Below are positions 20,225 to 33,330 of a DNA stretch of 64,000 nucleotides, in pieces. Within the stretch, counting starts at the first letter, position 1, and each line of letters begins with the position of its first letter. The DNA comes from Hirundichthys speculiger (Eukaryota; Chordata; Actinopteri; Beloniformes; Exocoetidae): contig JAGFBZ010001885.1 in NCBI GenBank assembly GCA_018398805.1, positions 1,823,001 through 1,887,000 on the forward strand, written 5' to 3'. The notes under the pieces are model-generated. The model saw only the letters and a program-made list of their open reading frames with translations, did no database searches and was not told the origin of the DNA. The translations under genes and the position numbers were made by a program.

Positions 20225-21420
20225 TGAGAGATTTTTTTTTTCAAAGTCATAAGCTTTCAAATTGTAGATTTTGCTAGTATTTGGTATCACTGCCATTAAA
20301 CTGCATGTCTGGGTCAGTCATTTTGGGTTTCCTTCCTCAAGCTTCTCACAATAGTTTGCTAGAATTCTGGTTGGTTCCTCCTGACAGAACTGAGTCAAGT
20401 TTGTAGGTCTGCTTTTCAGATCTGCTCACAAATGGACTAAGATCAGGTCTTTGTGATGGCTTCTCCAAAACATTGACTTTGTTGTCCTACAGTCACTTTG
20501 TAACTAATTTTCTGGTATGTTTAGGGTCACTGTCCATTTTGAAGACCCGTTTGCACCCAAGCTTTAACTTCTTGGCTGATGTGCTGAGATTATATTTCTA
20601 CATAATGTTCTTGACTCATGTTAACATCTGTTTTGTGAAGTTCACCAGTCCCTCCTGCAGTAAAACTCACCACAACATGATGCTGCCACCACCGTACTTC
20701 ACAGTTGGGATGGTGTTTTCAGGTTTTTTAAGCTTCCCTCTTCTTCCTCCAAATGTAAAGATGGTCATTATGTCCAAACGGTTCATTTTTAGATCTTTAG
20801 ACCACAAGGACATGTCTCCAGAATTAAACTCTTTGTCCCTGTGTGCATTTGTAAATTGTAATCTGTCTTTTTTTATATTGGTTGTAATGTCTTCTTCCTG
20901 GCTGACTGGTCTTTGAGTCCATGTTGGTTCAGGACTGGTTTTACTGTGGATAATGATTCTCTTACCAGCTTCAGCAGCATCTTCACAAACCCATTTTGCT
21001 TTTGTTCAGGGGTTGATACACACATTTATACCAAAACATCTCTGGAGACAGAACCTACATACTTCCTGAACGCCTGGACATTCCTACGGTGTTTATATTT
21101 GTGTATAATTGTTTGTACAGATGAACGTGGCACCTTCAAACATCTGGAGATTGTACCAAGGATGAACCAGACTGGTGGAGGTCCACAATTCTCTTCCTGA
21201 TATCTTGGCTGATTTCTTTTGATTTTTCTCTCGCTATGTGACAAAAAAAAGCAGTGTCTTAAAACACATCCACACTTTTATGTCCAGTTAACTCAGATGC
21301 CGTTACTTAATATATACCAATACACTAACCCATAACCGTTCCTAAAACAGGAAAGGTTTAGTCTGATTTAATGTTGGAGTGAGAGAAAAAAAGAAGTTGT
21401 CTTTTTCATACAGTGTAACT
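20225..21420 (-). mobile_element. Sleeping Beauty-like Tc1 relic
   Basis: The whole stretch follows, in order and in reverse orientation, the layout of salmonid-type Tc1 elements. It runs from the 3' coding end (TTTGGTATCACTGCCATTAA, 20280-20299) through TTTGAAGACCCGTTTGCACC, ATGATGCTGCCACCACCGTA and TTGTTTGTACAGATGAACGT to the 5' leader near 21240-21420. It is peppered with substitutions and small gaps. Clear terminal inverted repeats or flanking TA could not be fixed by eye, so the boundaries are approximate. Confidence 0.75.
20275..21244 (-). pseudogene. Sleeping Beauty-like transposase pseudogene
   Basis: The N-terminal frame (21244 to 21026) contains LKVPRSSVQTIIHKYKH, the recognition helix region of the first paired-like helix-turn-helix that binds the element ends in Sleeping Beauty-type transposases. 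Farther along the minus strand are NTIPTVKYGGGSIML (near 20675-20715) of the catalytic domain and codons corresponding to the usual C-terminal GNATKY segment (near 20285). The order of homologous parts is complete but frames are broken repeatedly, so no product is expected. It belongs to a different Tc1 subfamily from the element at 5157-6394. Confidence 0.75.
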
Positions 21421-23439
21421 TAGTATCAGCTGTATGTGTCCGTGTCCATGCACATGCACATGCACATGCACAGAGAAAATTCTCACAGATGGATTCACTC
21501 AGATTTTCTTTATTGTTCCATTACTTTTCTAATTTCTGCTGAGGTATTTATGGTAGTTTTGTCAGTACTCTAAGTAACTATTCATGTGTTGCTGTCACTG
21601 TGACTTTCCTGTGCAGTCCATCTGCCATTCTTATTAAACACCACGCCTCAGGTGACACGGTGCCCAAGGTGAGACTTTTTAATCATTTCAACATGGCAAA
21701 ACTAATTCGGGCACCATTTCCACATACCTGGGTCAAGTCCAACTTTAGTTCCCATTGCAGCTACTGTAATAACAGATGTTCCATTCTTTTTACTGACTAA
21801 CACCTTGTTTGACAGATTAAAAGCTCCAGATGTTTTTTTTTCTGATTTGTGTGAGAGCCTGGTGTAAAAAAAAAAAAAAAAAAAAACTGATTGAATATCA
21901 GAGGTTAACTTTGTGGAATTATTAGTGAAACTACTTCATGGAAACTACTTACAGCTGCCTGATTTTGCCGAAGCACCCAAAGGAATACAAAAACACCCAC
22001 ATTTCAGCTCAGCTCACTTTCAATCATATGAATTTTAAGAAAGATCCCAGCTGAGTTACACATAAAGTGGGACAGGAAAAAAAGGCTATTGAATGAAAAA
22101 AAGAAAGAGTGTCTGATTCTATGCCTTTTAAAGCTCTATTTAAGCCATAAAACACTAAAATGAGATTTAACCAGATGAAAATGTAAGTAAATCTCTATGA
22201 ATGTGTTTTGTTTTTACATCTTTGAAGAGGGTCTGCTGATATCAAGTGGCGAAACAAATATGGTTTGTTTTATCATCTTTAAAATGTAAATAAAAGGAAG
22301 TAGGACTGACAGTTGTGGCAGAAATAACTTTTCTGCTCTTTCTTTCAATTTTTGAATAGTTCATTTGTGCTTTGTGATGGACTGGTGATGACAACTGGCA
22401 GAGGCGAGAGGAGACTCAGCTGGATGGAGGGATGAATAAGTCCCTTTTTTTTATGGATTAGATTTCATGGTTCCACTTCAGTTCTCTTGGTTGAAGTGTT
22501 ATGAACATCATCACAGTTGCACCACCGTGTTTCACTCTGTCCTGAAAAGCTATCCTCATTGTGCTCCAAACATGTCAGCTACTGCTGACAGGGCTTCAGT
22601 TTTTGGGAGAGCAGAAAGATTGGAGTGTGAAGCAATAAAAAAAAAAGGTTATATGCTCTGATTAGTTCAGATCTTTCTCATCGAAGACAGAAGAGTGAAA
22701 GACTAAGCGATACACTCATCATGCCTAGTTCCTACATTCATACATTTACTTTACACCTTTCAATAATGAGTACTCATGAGTCTCATTGAGAGCTAAAACC
22801 TACCATTGCTAACTTGAAAGGTACAATTCATGGAAACTCAGCAGGCAAAACGCCAAACTGCAAAAACCCCTTCTCATCTGGAATTTTTCTGAGCACTATT
22901 GATCACTTTCAGATGAGCATCAATAAGATTTCAGAACAATGTTGATATGAGCTGAATATTTTATGGCAGAAAGTATATACACAGATGAATAATGCAATAA
23001 TGCTTTGATGTACCTTTGACCTTTTTTTTTTTAGTTTTACCATTGTGCAGGGCAGAGAACAAACTTTCAAAGCATGAAAGCTGTCACTTTTGAACTTCTC
23101 ATCATGTTTTACTTATGAACAATGAAAATAAAAGCCCTTCCTTTATTTAATGTGTGATTTAATATTTGACCTGTTTTAATGTACACACCATTTACAAAAT
23201 TTTGTTTCTTCATCAAAAACATGTCATTTAAGACACACTAAATAGAAGAAGTAATAGTTTTTAAGTTAAGGATGGGTAGTGGTGCTCAATCCAGAAACCG
23301 AGTCATGGTGTGAATGCGTCCCTGATGTGTTAAATGGCTTCTGGATGACTAAAGTGAGAGCAGTGTCCATCACAGTAATACTTTAAAAGAGCAGCCCCCT
23401 CCACCTCTCCCTCCATCCTCTTCCTCTTTCAGAGAGGCC

Positions 23440-23600
23440 TGTCACATCCACTTTGCACTGATGGCTGACGGATCGGGCCAAGACATTCGTCTCAGGGCAC
23501 TCCTCTATATATTGTTAATTTAATGCATGATGACGTGACCAATTACAACTGGCCTGAACGCTCAAATAGCATGTCAAAACCTGTGTATCAATCTATTAGG
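23440..23600. promoter_or_regulatory. Possible conserved non-coding element
   Basis: The block holds CTCTATATATTGTTAATTTA, GCATGATGACGTGACC and CAATTACAACTGGCC among non-repetitive sequence, directly after a C/T-rich patch. The ATGACGTGAC word is CRE/ATF-like. There is no coding frame. Inference only. Confidence 0.3.
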
Positions 23601-26600
23601 TCCCGTCTCCTTACACATTACAAGGTACCTTAAAGCCCTTCTGTGGAGCTGGAGGAAAACGCTGACTTCATGGGAAACAGGCCTCTGATCCTCTCTTCTG
23701 TCTTTTAAAGTCCATAAAAACACAACAGGATTTACATTGGAAGGAGGGGAAGTGTGATCAGAGTAAGCAATAAGAAATATGACAGTACATATGCATGGAT
23801 ATGTATGTATATTTTCAAAGGGCAGTATTACTGTCATGCAAGATGTATTTTACCTCTTAGTGTTTGAATATCGCTAAGCTGGCACGGTCCGTGGAGAAGG
23901 GAAGAGGTAGACTGTGCTGAGCTGTGTTGCTTCCATCAAAACTTCTCCTTTATCTCCATCTTTCTCCCTCCTTCTCTCTTTCCAGGCCTCCCACCCTCCA
24001 AGAGGGATTTTCTTTCTGACAGGAGTGTCTGTGAAGTTTGACTGCTTCTCCTCATGCTTTGATGCTGTCACTTCCCATCCACTCAAAAAGATCAAGGCCA
24101 TCAAGCTCTTTCAAATGAGCAGACATCGGCACAGGGAGATTAACTGAGTGGTGAGGCCAGGGGCATCTTATCTGTCCCCATGCCCAACTCAAAATATTCT
24201 CAGCTACAGGGTGATCGTGCACTGCAAGCAGTCATGAGCTTCTACAATCTCTGAAGGCTTTTAGACTCTACTTTCGGAGATGATAGTTTACTGTGGTGCC
24301 AATGATGGATTTGACAAAAAATGATCTATTTGATTGAAAAAGGAGTGTGCTTCTTTCTTTTTTGCTTAAACATACATTTTCCACCTTAAAATCATAGTTC
24401 CAACATCCGTCTGATGTTTCATTTACTTATAGGGTCAATGAAGCCACTGTTGCCCGGTTGGCCTGCAGTCACGCTATATAACTGTGGTCCAGTCCAGTTC
24501 ACTCTCACGAGAACACGTTAGATGATGGCAATGTCAGGCACACAGACTGTATAAGAAGAACTGGACAAACCCCTGTGTTGTTACTCATACTTTTCTAAAA
24601 GAGTGCTTTTAGAGGCTCTTTTTCCTTTTATTGAAGGACACCACATAGCAAATGGGTGGAAGAAGAAGACCAAGAAGCCAGCTGGAAATGTTCACCTTAG
24701 TTCACTAAGCTTTACCAGAGAACATTGCTGCTACAACAGGTAGAAGTTATTTGACCAGACAACAGTCCAACTACTGCCCTCTGGTTAGCTCCTGGCCACC
24801 AGCCCTCAAATGTGAGCAGCATTGCTGTTTCCGGATGCTTTGCTCAGTCCTTTATACACAGCTGTGAAGCCAGGTCAAGACAATGCTAACTAGCGATAGT
24901 GATGACAGCTAGCCACCGGCTATGCCAGCTGTCAAGCAAAAGACTACACCCCTAATTATTAATACATTTTGTGGGTTTATATAATTTTACCTGATGAATA
25001 AAAATTTACCCCACTACAAAGTGTGAATATCTGATATCCGTTTTTTTTTTTAGCCCGTCTGTAGATAAATTTATTTATGCTGCAAAAACAGCATGGGGAT
25101 TAACGGAGATTTGGTCAGTGGTCAGTCAAGGAACTGCAATTTTCTGCACTACCAGTTTGGCCTCAGACGAGAAGGTCTGATGTTGCCCCTTGGGCACATA
25201 CCTACATGAACGCCTCTGCTAGCTGGCTCTGTAGGCCAGAAGATAACCCTCTCACTATTCCCAATATCTTCACCATGGTAGAGGTACTAAAGATACCAAA
25301 AAGGACAAGATTAGAGCAAGAGCAAATCTTTGGATTTTACGGTTTGGTGGGATTCCAAGTGACTGAGCAAAGAAGGTTCAGTTGTGGACTGATATTTACT
25401 CTTAAGTGGGTTGCAGGGTATTGGAACTAGAGTGGGTAAGTGTTGGGCTGATTTTTACTCTTTGGTGGGATACAGAGTGTCCAAGGATGTGAACAGAGAC
25501 TAGAAACAGTTTCCTTGTTTCACTTTGATCTGTCAAACACCCCAAGGTCTGTTTTATCTTGGCGAGCAACAGGTTTATCTGCACTCTCATTAAATTACCT
25601 CATTTTGTCGATTTTTTTTCTGTTGCAGATTTAATCTGAGCAACAATGTAAAGAATATAAGGTTGTTTCAAAAGTGGATTTTTCCATGCTCTGTCACCAA
25701 TCACTGATGAATTCTCTTTTCTGGAATATCAATGTGTGACAAGAATGACATGGTTAAGGTGATGGATAGACTGATCAAACCACGGCTGAGATCAAAGCTG
25801 CCCCTCTTTCAAATTATCAGTCGAGATTCCACTGAGTCAATCCACTTTTTGTTAGTCATATCATCGCTCCTTTTTTCTTTTTGAACTTTAAAGCCAAATC
25901 AAAAAGCATGCCTGTAAACTTTTCAAAGCAATCCCTTTCACAATTACATAACTTCAAAAGTAGTAACTGAAATACAAATAGAAAGTATCTTGATACAGAC
26001 TATTTATTTATTTTTGATGCTTCAGTGATGTCTGCTCTAGTGAAACTCGGTAAACTATGGTACCTTTGAACTTAGCTGTTCGGCACCAGCAGAAGCCTGT
26101 TCGGCATATTGGTTTTCCAGAGTTTTATTCCTCTATTCGTAAACCTGTTGCTTCAACGAAGATGCTGTATGAGTTTAATCAAAGCAGGCTGTTCAGTGAA
26201 TGAACTGACCAGTGACTAAGTGGATGAGATGAGCGGTATATTTTCTTAAATAACTGCTAATGTGCACTTGAAAAAAAGTTATGTAAATTGGAATTGGCCT
26301 GATTATTAAAAAAAAAAAAGTTTCATTCACATTTAACAATAAGCATGAAGTACAAGCATGTGTCAACACTAAAACTCTGCACTCAGTAGGTTCTAGTTAA
26401 TGTTAAGCAATTTAAACACTTGGTTACAACCAGTATGAGTCTTCAAAGTTTGCAGCAGCAGCAGAGAACAGACGTGGAAACTTTCCATGAATACTGTGTG
26501 TTACATTAAGACATGGTCCAAATTTACCCAGAAGAGGTACCATCAGCTTCTCAATTTATCTGCACCACTGGTCCCAGTAGTTATAATATTTAACAGTTAA

Positions 26601-26736
26601 GTTTAATGTGAATCATCTTATTGAAGATTTAGGTTTGACAACAGAAATAGATTGAAACAAGTTCACTTTGTCTAAAAAGATAAAATCCTTTTGGCTGTAG
26701 ACCCTGAACTTTTCATTTAATCTCCATGTTGTCCCT

Positions 26737-26803
26737 ACTAAAAGCACCTTTAAGTGGTTCCTGGACAAGAAAGGCGCTATATGAGTACGTTGTTGTTGTT
26801 GTT
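26737..26803 (+). repeat. LINE/SINE 3'-tail fragment (GCGCTATATGAGTAC type)
   Basis: TAAAAGCACCTTTAAGTGG ... AAAGGCGCTATATGAGTACG followed by (TTG)n matches a common fish retroelement tail. Close relatives in this window are at 30150-30195 (minus), 53209-53257 and 58880-58945. Confidence 0.6.
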
Positions 26804-27419
26804 ATTTTGAAAAGGTTTTGTCTTGTGGCCTACTTTTATCAGAAGAGAGAAACTGGCCACTGATTTTCGAATGCAAACATGAATTTGGCAGCTACTACAA
26901 TCAGCTACTAAAATCATTTTTAGGGAAATATTAATCTAAATCTGAACAGTGCATAAACCTGCAGGGTTCAGACATTTACTGCATGCCATCTTTATAATAT
27001 AGTTAATATCTAAATACATCCTACAGTCTCAGCAGTCTGTTTCGTGTACTGTCCTCAATATCACGTGCTATGGCTACAAGAGAGACATTCATATGCGTGT
27101 TTGACTCTTTTGCAGTTTTGAGTAATGTTATGTAAAAGAATGAGGATTTTTGGATACTGCACTTCACCTTTTTGTTTTTCAACACAAAGCTGACAGAAAC
27201 TCTGATAAGAGGGGAAAAGCATATTTGTGCAAGGGTGTATTGAGGTTGGTGGCATGGATGTGTCACCTTTGTAAGCAACATTGCGAGCATGTAAATGAGA
27301 GATAAAATAAGAGAGTGTGGCCGCTACAAGAGTATGATGTTTTCAGGATCCAGATGGATCATATATGTGTGTGTGTGTGCGCACGTGTGTGTGTGTGGTG
27401 CGTGTCCCTGTATGTGTAA

Positions 27420-27570
27420 AGCCCGCAGTGATGGGCACTGATCTCTGGAATGACAGGGCTAATCTCCCAGTTACTGTCCCGCTCTCCTCATCTTGTCGTG
27501 CTCCAAGTAGCTCTCTGATCAGTTTGCATTAAAGCTAAACACTTTGACTGATTTGGAGGAAAATCAAAAT
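27420..27570. promoter_or_regulatory. Possible conserved non-coding element
   Basis: Non-repetitive block after a GT-rich patch, with GGGCTAATCTCCCAGTTAC (OTX/bicoid-like TAATC core) and GATCAGTTTGCATTAAAGC (octamer-like TTTGCAT). No frame or repeat match. Inference only. Confidence 0.3.
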
Positions 27571-28814
27571 CAATTTGCACCAGGGTCCTCACTTCAGAGC
27601 TGTCCCCCTCAGGCCCTCGAGGTTGTCGCATCCCCTTGTTGCGGAATTGACATTTTGACATGCAAGATTAAAAATGAGACACTGAGACAGAGCAGAAGAG
27701 AGAGAGAGCCAGAGAGAATGTACGTGAGTTTCCTTCATATCCACTTTAGTCTTTTTCGAAATCCTCCCTGAGATCAAGGTGGATTTTCACGTCACCGCTG
27801 AAGAGTGCCAGTCATGAAATGTCAGTCAGCACTGCACGGTTCAAAGATAACTGATAGCTTTGTGTCCTGCGGTGTAAGCGTTAACATAAGGTCGTTTCCG
27901 AGCAGGTCTCCTGATGCTGAGACGAGAGGGACCCTGTGAAAAAACCGTAAATTAAATTTGCGACTCATGAACGAGAAAAGCAAAAGACAGCTCTGGGAAC
28001 AGGTTGATTGACAGGTTTGATTGAAAGCAGGGCCGTAGAGGAGTAACGGGCTGACGTACAGATGGAGTGTGACAAGCGAAAGCTGGTGTGTGACACCTAA
28101 CACCATCAGACGTCAGACGACAGCAACGTGACAGTTGTGGCATTTGACGGACAGAGGGCTGTCACAATGAGTAAAACCGGTGAAGGCTGATTGGCAGAGG
28201 GAGTATTATCTCAGAGTTTTTCTCTGTTTAAAACATTTGCATTTGTCTGTGTGAGAGGGGAGGCCACACTGACTGACTTCAAGTGACAAAAGTATGGTTT
28301 TAAAGAGAGAGAGAGGGATCAGGCCATATGGAGGTAAACGGCCTTATCCTTGTCACTCACACACACAAACAGGATGTGGTCCATTTCAGTGACACATATA
28401 GGGCCATTTCAGCTGGCATTGCTCAGGGGACATGCTGTGTGTTGGCCTTGACACTTTTGGGTGGGTCCAGCGTATGACACTGGCTCCTCCACTTTGAACT
28501 CTTCTGAAGAGCTGTCAGTCTCCCTTTGTCTTCAAAGCTGAACACAAAGACCAGTGATTGAAATGGAGCGTGAAGAATATGTCGGATTAATATGATCATC
28601 CAGCGCTTTTTAGTCTTTTTTCAGTGTTAGTTTCACTGCACCTGGGATTGTGGGAAAAAATGTTTTAAAGGCAATCTCCTGCACCGGCAATCAATCCAAA
28701 AGCTGCTGTTATGAATTTGTTAAGCAAGCTGCTTTATATGTTTCTGCATAAAAAACATGGATCAACCTCATGTGGTTTTCAGGCATCGTCAGTTCTTGAT
28801 AACTGCCGGGTTGC

Positions 28815-28970
28815 AGACCACCCCCATTTAATTAGCTTGATTAAATTGTTATTTTTTTCCTACCCAACATAGCCATATCGGCTCTTTTAATTAGAATTAA
28901 TTGCACTCTAAGTGGAGGTCTTTCAATGAACATTAATATAAATGGTTAACTAATTAATCATCCTGTTGCG
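28815..28970. promoter_or_regulatory. Possible enhancer with three TAATTA sites
   Basis: TAATTA, the core of many homeodomain sites, occurs at 28829-28834, 28888-28893 and 28951-28956, with additional GATTAAATTG, GAATTAATTGC and TTAATCATCC words. The neighbours are not uniformly A/T-rich, so the clustering is not merely base composition. No repeat or coding similarity. This is the strongest regulatory-looking block in the window, but the reading is still inference. Confidence 0.35.
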
Positions 28971-29521
28971 GACACTTCCTCCATTTGTTTAAGCTTCCTC
29001 TGACCTCTGTGAATCTCACGCTTCTGCCGATGATGGAAAATTTTCACCGACACTTTCAAAAGTGAGCAATTGGTCCCAAACCTTGTGGTGTTCAATGTGT
29101 TGTTTTCATTTGCTATTTATCAGAGTCACTACTTGACCTATTGACTAATATGATATCATGGTATGTGTGTAAGTGAATGAATCGGGCATGTCACGGTTGC
29201 TGACACTGGAGGCAAGCCATGCTTGCTAATGGGCAACAGCTCTGATGTCCAGTGACATGATGTGGTTCAACCCTGCAATGTCACGGAGATGACAGACCTA
29301 TTAGCTGGGATGGGGGGGTGCTGACACTGATAGCCCCTGACAGGGAGAGATGTAGAAGCGACTAGTTTCTGCTGACATCAAAAGCCCCTGATAGGAACAG
29401 AATGGCAGGAGAGACATAAGACGAGAAATAGTTATGTTGTATTTTTTTTTTTTTTTTTTGTCTTTATTATTGAACTCAAAATAATAAAGCAGATCCATTA
29501 TGTGAAAGTTAAGAAGCACAG

Positions 29522-29698
29522 CGGGGTGGGGGGCTCCAGATAGCTCACTTGATTGAGCAGGCGCCCCATTTACAGAGACTGTACTTCCTGCGCAGGTGAC
29601 CCAGGCCGGTGGCCCGTCCCTCTCTCTCTGCCCTCCTTTCCTGTCATGACACTTTCAGTGAAGGCCACTAGAGCTACAAAATTCTCAAAAAAAAGAAG
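29522..29698 (+). mobile_element. tRNA-derived SINE copy
   Basis: GCTCCAGATAGCTCACTTGA begins a degenerate tRNA-like head. It is followed by GAGCAGGCGCCCCATTTACA, a B-box region decayed to AGGTGACCCAGGCC, the CCCTCTCTCTCTGCCC body and an A-rich end (29686-29701). The order matches a widespread fish SINE whose head reads TAGCTCAGT...GCAGGCGCCC. A second, shorter copy is at 62673-62770. Confidence 0.6.
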
Positions 29699-30149
29699 AA
29701 AATGAAGTTAACTGGCAGTCATGGTGGCAGTTACATGTCTGTGTTACATGCAAGTGGAAGAATTATACGTTCTCCTATAAAAAGGATAAACAGCATGTTG
29801 CTTGCTGCAGTAAAATTGTGCCTAATGTCTCTTTCACCCTCACCCTGGGCTCTGAAGCTGTTTATTTCAGCGGTTTGTTTCTATTGCCGGTGTGATTACC
29901 TGTCTTTGTGTAATGCAATAGCAACAGGAAAATATACAAACACAACCAATAGAAATGAGGCACACAGGGCCGGTATGAGCCCAAAGTAGACATATAAGAG
30001 TCACTGTGGAGGCTGAGTACATGCTCATTTGGTATGAAAGAAGCAAGTCCAGTTCTGATTGGATGAAACTTATCTTAAACCAGAAAGGTGGTGGCCATAG
30101 CACTTTCCATTACAAACAGCCTAAGCCCCACTCCCTCCAGTCACATCAG

Positions 30150-30195
30150 TGTACTTCTATAGAGCCTTTCTAGTCCAGGAACCATTTAAGGACTC
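30150..30195 (-). repeat. Retroelement 3'-tail fragment
   Basis: The reverse complement reads CCTTAAATGGTTCCTGGACT then AGAAAGGCTCTATAGAAGTA, the same tail as at 26737-26803. Confidence 0.5.
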
Positions 30196-30514
30196 ATGAG
30201 GACTCACACTAAAACAATCTCTGTGATGTGTACGTATGGAGATCTGGACTCTGTTGCTGCTATATACCTGTCTTTACATATTGGACAATAATATTTACAC
30301 TTTAAAATTTAATCTAGTAACATATGTACAGTTATTTTTTTTATTTCATTTAATGCTAGAGTTATTTAATGCTATTTAGTTGTTTGCTTGCAGTTGTTTG
30401 CACAAACCGGCCGATTCCATCATTACTACAGCTTTATTTGTGCTTATTTGGTCCTTCTCATCCCATCTAAATGTCTTGGTCTACAGATGTTTGTAGCTTC
30501 TTCTTCCTTATTTT

Positions 30515-30580
30515 GTGTGTCTTAAATTGCCCCCTGGGGACAAATAAAGTATTTTTGTATTGAATTTGAATTGAACTGAA
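30515..30580 (+). repeat. LINE 3'-tail fragment
   Basis: ATTGCCCCCTGGGGACAAAT followed by AAAGTATTTTTGTATTGAAT and a TTGAATTGAA tail is a standard fish LINE terminus. It also occurs at 57375-57440 and, inverted, at 5061-5156. The preceding 200 bases may be its decayed 3' untranslated region. Confidence 0.6.
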
Positions 30581-32164
30581 ATAGGACAAATGAAAAAACG
30601 AAAAAAGAAAAATAAAACACAGACTCAAGATAAAAGGAGTGAAGAAGGAGAAAAAACTCATGCAATGGATCAATGATTTTAAAACAGATTTTTTGCTACA
30701 CCGATCAAAGCAGATCTTTGTCCATTGTAACTTGTTTTTTTTGCACCAAAGCAGATCTAAAGGGGCTATCAGCACACCCACTTGACCACGACTAGCCCAC
30801 GTCTTAATTTTGAGTGCGGCTTCAAAAATCTACAACAGGTAGACACACACCAATGTCTAGTATCAATGACAAGCAACACACAACAATATCAGAGCCCTCT
30901 GTCTTAACCTGCCCTACAAGCCTGTCAAATGTACTTCCACTGGTGCGGCTAATCTCACACTTTCAACAGTAAGAGAGTAGTCTGAATTATCAAGGGCCAC
31001 TTTGGTATGAACATCATTTGAAGAAAGCAAAGGTGGAATTAACCTATGAGGAGTATTCGGATCTCAGTCACATGAAATACACATGAGGGAAAAAAGATTA
31101 GCTGGAATTAACCCTTTAGCCTGTGGGGCATTATTGACTTGTAAAACCAATTTGATAGGTACAGTATGTTAGGGTCATTTTGTAATAAACATAAACCACA
31201 GAATAGGTTCTGCCCCACTAACCTGAGTCCATTTAGTGTGGTGGTAGAATTTAATTGAAAACATGCAAACAGTCCTGGCCCCTTCTTGAGTGAACTAAAT
31301 ATGGCAGAGCAGCCTCACAATCCAGCATTTATGGCACAGGGTCTTTATTTCATGTGATGTTAAGCGTAGACCCATATTCCTGAGCACCACTGCACCGGTG
31401 GATAAAAGCAAAAATAACATGTGGCCCCGTGTTCAATGATCAGAATGGCCTTAAAGGGTTCAGAATAGCAACCGCAAGCTAAAGCCTCTTGAGTAAGAGA
31501 CAGGCTCAATGGAAGAAAGAGCTCTGAAGCAATAACATACGAACCAGGGAGAAATAGTAACAAGGTAAAGTTTTCTTTTTTTTTTTTTTTGGTAGGGTAG
31601 TGTCGTGACATTCCTTGACTGCACTTGGGGCCCCTCCATCACGCTCCAGCGATGTTAATAGTCTAATGTTCCTAAGCTTCCACAGCAAAACGTTGAGGTT
31701 AGAGTATATGCACACACACACACATATCCACACACAAGCACACAGGTGATGATGGGTCATTGAGAGGTGTTGTACTGCTGCTGATGATGGAAAATGACCG
31801 TGACCTAATAAGAGCTAAAGTTAAACGACACACTTAATCTGTGTTGCTCATGGCAACGTTGCAATGTGAAAGACCAAGACAAAGACTTTTTAAAGTAATT
31901 ATAATCATCAGAGTATACTTACTAGTGAGTACCGCCAGAGTAGCTTCGCATCCAACATAACTACAAAAGCCTGTAAATATTTCAAAACAGCAAAAACTGA
32001 GACAAAGAACAGGACAAAGAAGAGGGTCTTTCTGAAAGCTAGCAGGTTTGCCTCAAGTATATTTTCATTAGGCAAATATCTGGAGACTTGCTGATTGACT
32101 GATAATGGCTCATGAATGAATACAACTCAGACTGTCAGACACGCGCGTCCAGCCTACTCATACA

Positions 32165-32325
32165 TTAAATTCAGTTCAGTTCAACTTTATTTATATAGTG
32201 TTGATTACTGTTCAAATGGTGTCCAGGAGCTTTTCAGAGATCCAAGACAAATATTATTAAATATTAAGCAAAGAAACAGTGGCAAGGAAAAACTCCCATT
32301 TAAGAGGGAAAAAAAACTTTGAGCA
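32165..32325 (-). repeat. L2-type LINE 3' fragment
   Basis: TTCAGTTCAACTTTATTTATATAGTG and, later, CAGTGGCAAGGAAAAACTCC match the 3' end of the L2 LINE at 34934-38235 (compare 35125-35145 there). It is 5'-truncated and short. Confidence 0.65.
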
Positions 32326-33043
32326 TTATCAATGCTACATTTTTACTGTTTTCTGGAAATGACCTCAAATCCTCTTTGTGCCATAATTAGATTCAGAATA
32401 TGAAAGTGGATATCACAACTAACCGGGGCCACAAAGATTACAGCTGAACATCTCATGTTCATCACCTGCTACTGTGCAACATTAATTATTAAGCCATCTT
32501 TAAGTTACTTATAGTCATATACACATGCTTATATATCTGGGTCAATAAGAATCGATGCAGGAAGCATGATAAAATGCCGACTGAGTCACAAAACATTTGT
32601 AGGAAAGAAATGAAAAAGGTTATCTTTTTTTAATTTATTCATTTATTACATGAATTGAAGTGGAGTAATATTTTTTTCTTTGTAGAGTAAAACATATCAT
32701 AAACAGGTGAGACTCTACAACTGTGGTCAATGTATTTGTGACGTTTGCACTAAAATGCCCACATGCCAGATGAAAACAACACAGCGACTTGGCACTTTCA
32801 GTCCTGACTCATAATCTTCTAGTGTTGGAACAGCACCAACTTTGAGACTGAGTGACTTTGCTCTAAGGGCCTGATTTACTAAGATCCTGAATAAAGAGTA
32901 CTAAATTGCGTGTGCACTGAAAAAGTTTGCGCGTGCTGTTGTTGTGTGTTTTGCGGGTGATCAACTAAGAATGCTCGCGCAAATGATAACAGGTGCAAAC
33001 TGCAGTATTTAAATGAGGTGTTGCGTGTCTTACGGTTTGCGCC

Positions 33044-33330
33044 ATGGAGAGTCTGGATGGAAAGCAGGATAGACGCAAGCGCAAAATGAAATTTGACGAG
33101 TTGGAGTTAGAGATATTAGTGGAAGAGGCAAAAAAACACATTCATGAACTAAAGCAAAGAAATTTAAACATCACCAAACGCAATATGGGAGAAAATCTGC
33201 GATAGAATAAATGCAGTTGGTAAGACAAAAAGAACGGCAGATGAGGTTAAAAGAAGGTGGCAAGATATAAGGCGAAGAAACTAAAGAAAAAGTGGCCTTT
33301 AATAAAACTTCGGCAGACAAGACAGATGGT
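33044..33330 (+). pseudogene. Harbinger Myb/SANT-like protein fragment
   Basis: The ATG at 33044 opens a Lys/Arg-rich frame (MESLDGKQDRRKRKMKFDEL ...) that stops after 53 residues at 33203. The homologous reading moves to another frame from about 33185, giving WEKICDRINAV, then KRTADEVKRRWQDI. This is the conserved Trp and RRW-containing helix of Myb/SANT-like DNA-binding proteins. In Harbinger elements this protein is known to help the transposase into the nucleus and onto the ends. A one-base slip near 33185 and stops from 33283 on inactivate it. Confidence 0.75.

Larger units (their letters stand above)
21430..29520. other. Long non-coding stretch, few repeats
   Basis: I see no gene. Contents are A-runs (21867-21886), GT-rich patches (27365-27398), a LINE tail at 26737-26803, and three blocks listed as possible regulatory elements. 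A weak local duplication occurs at 25335-25480 (GGTGGGATTCCAAGTGAC / GGTGGGATACAGAGTGTC). Confidence 0.5.

Noticed and set aside
22460..22650. Possible third Tc1/mariner remnant (ATCATCACAGTTGCACCACC, CTCCAAACAT)
   Set aside because: Only a few short words resemble the reverse strand of a transposase gene, with no ends or continuous similarity, so it was not listed.
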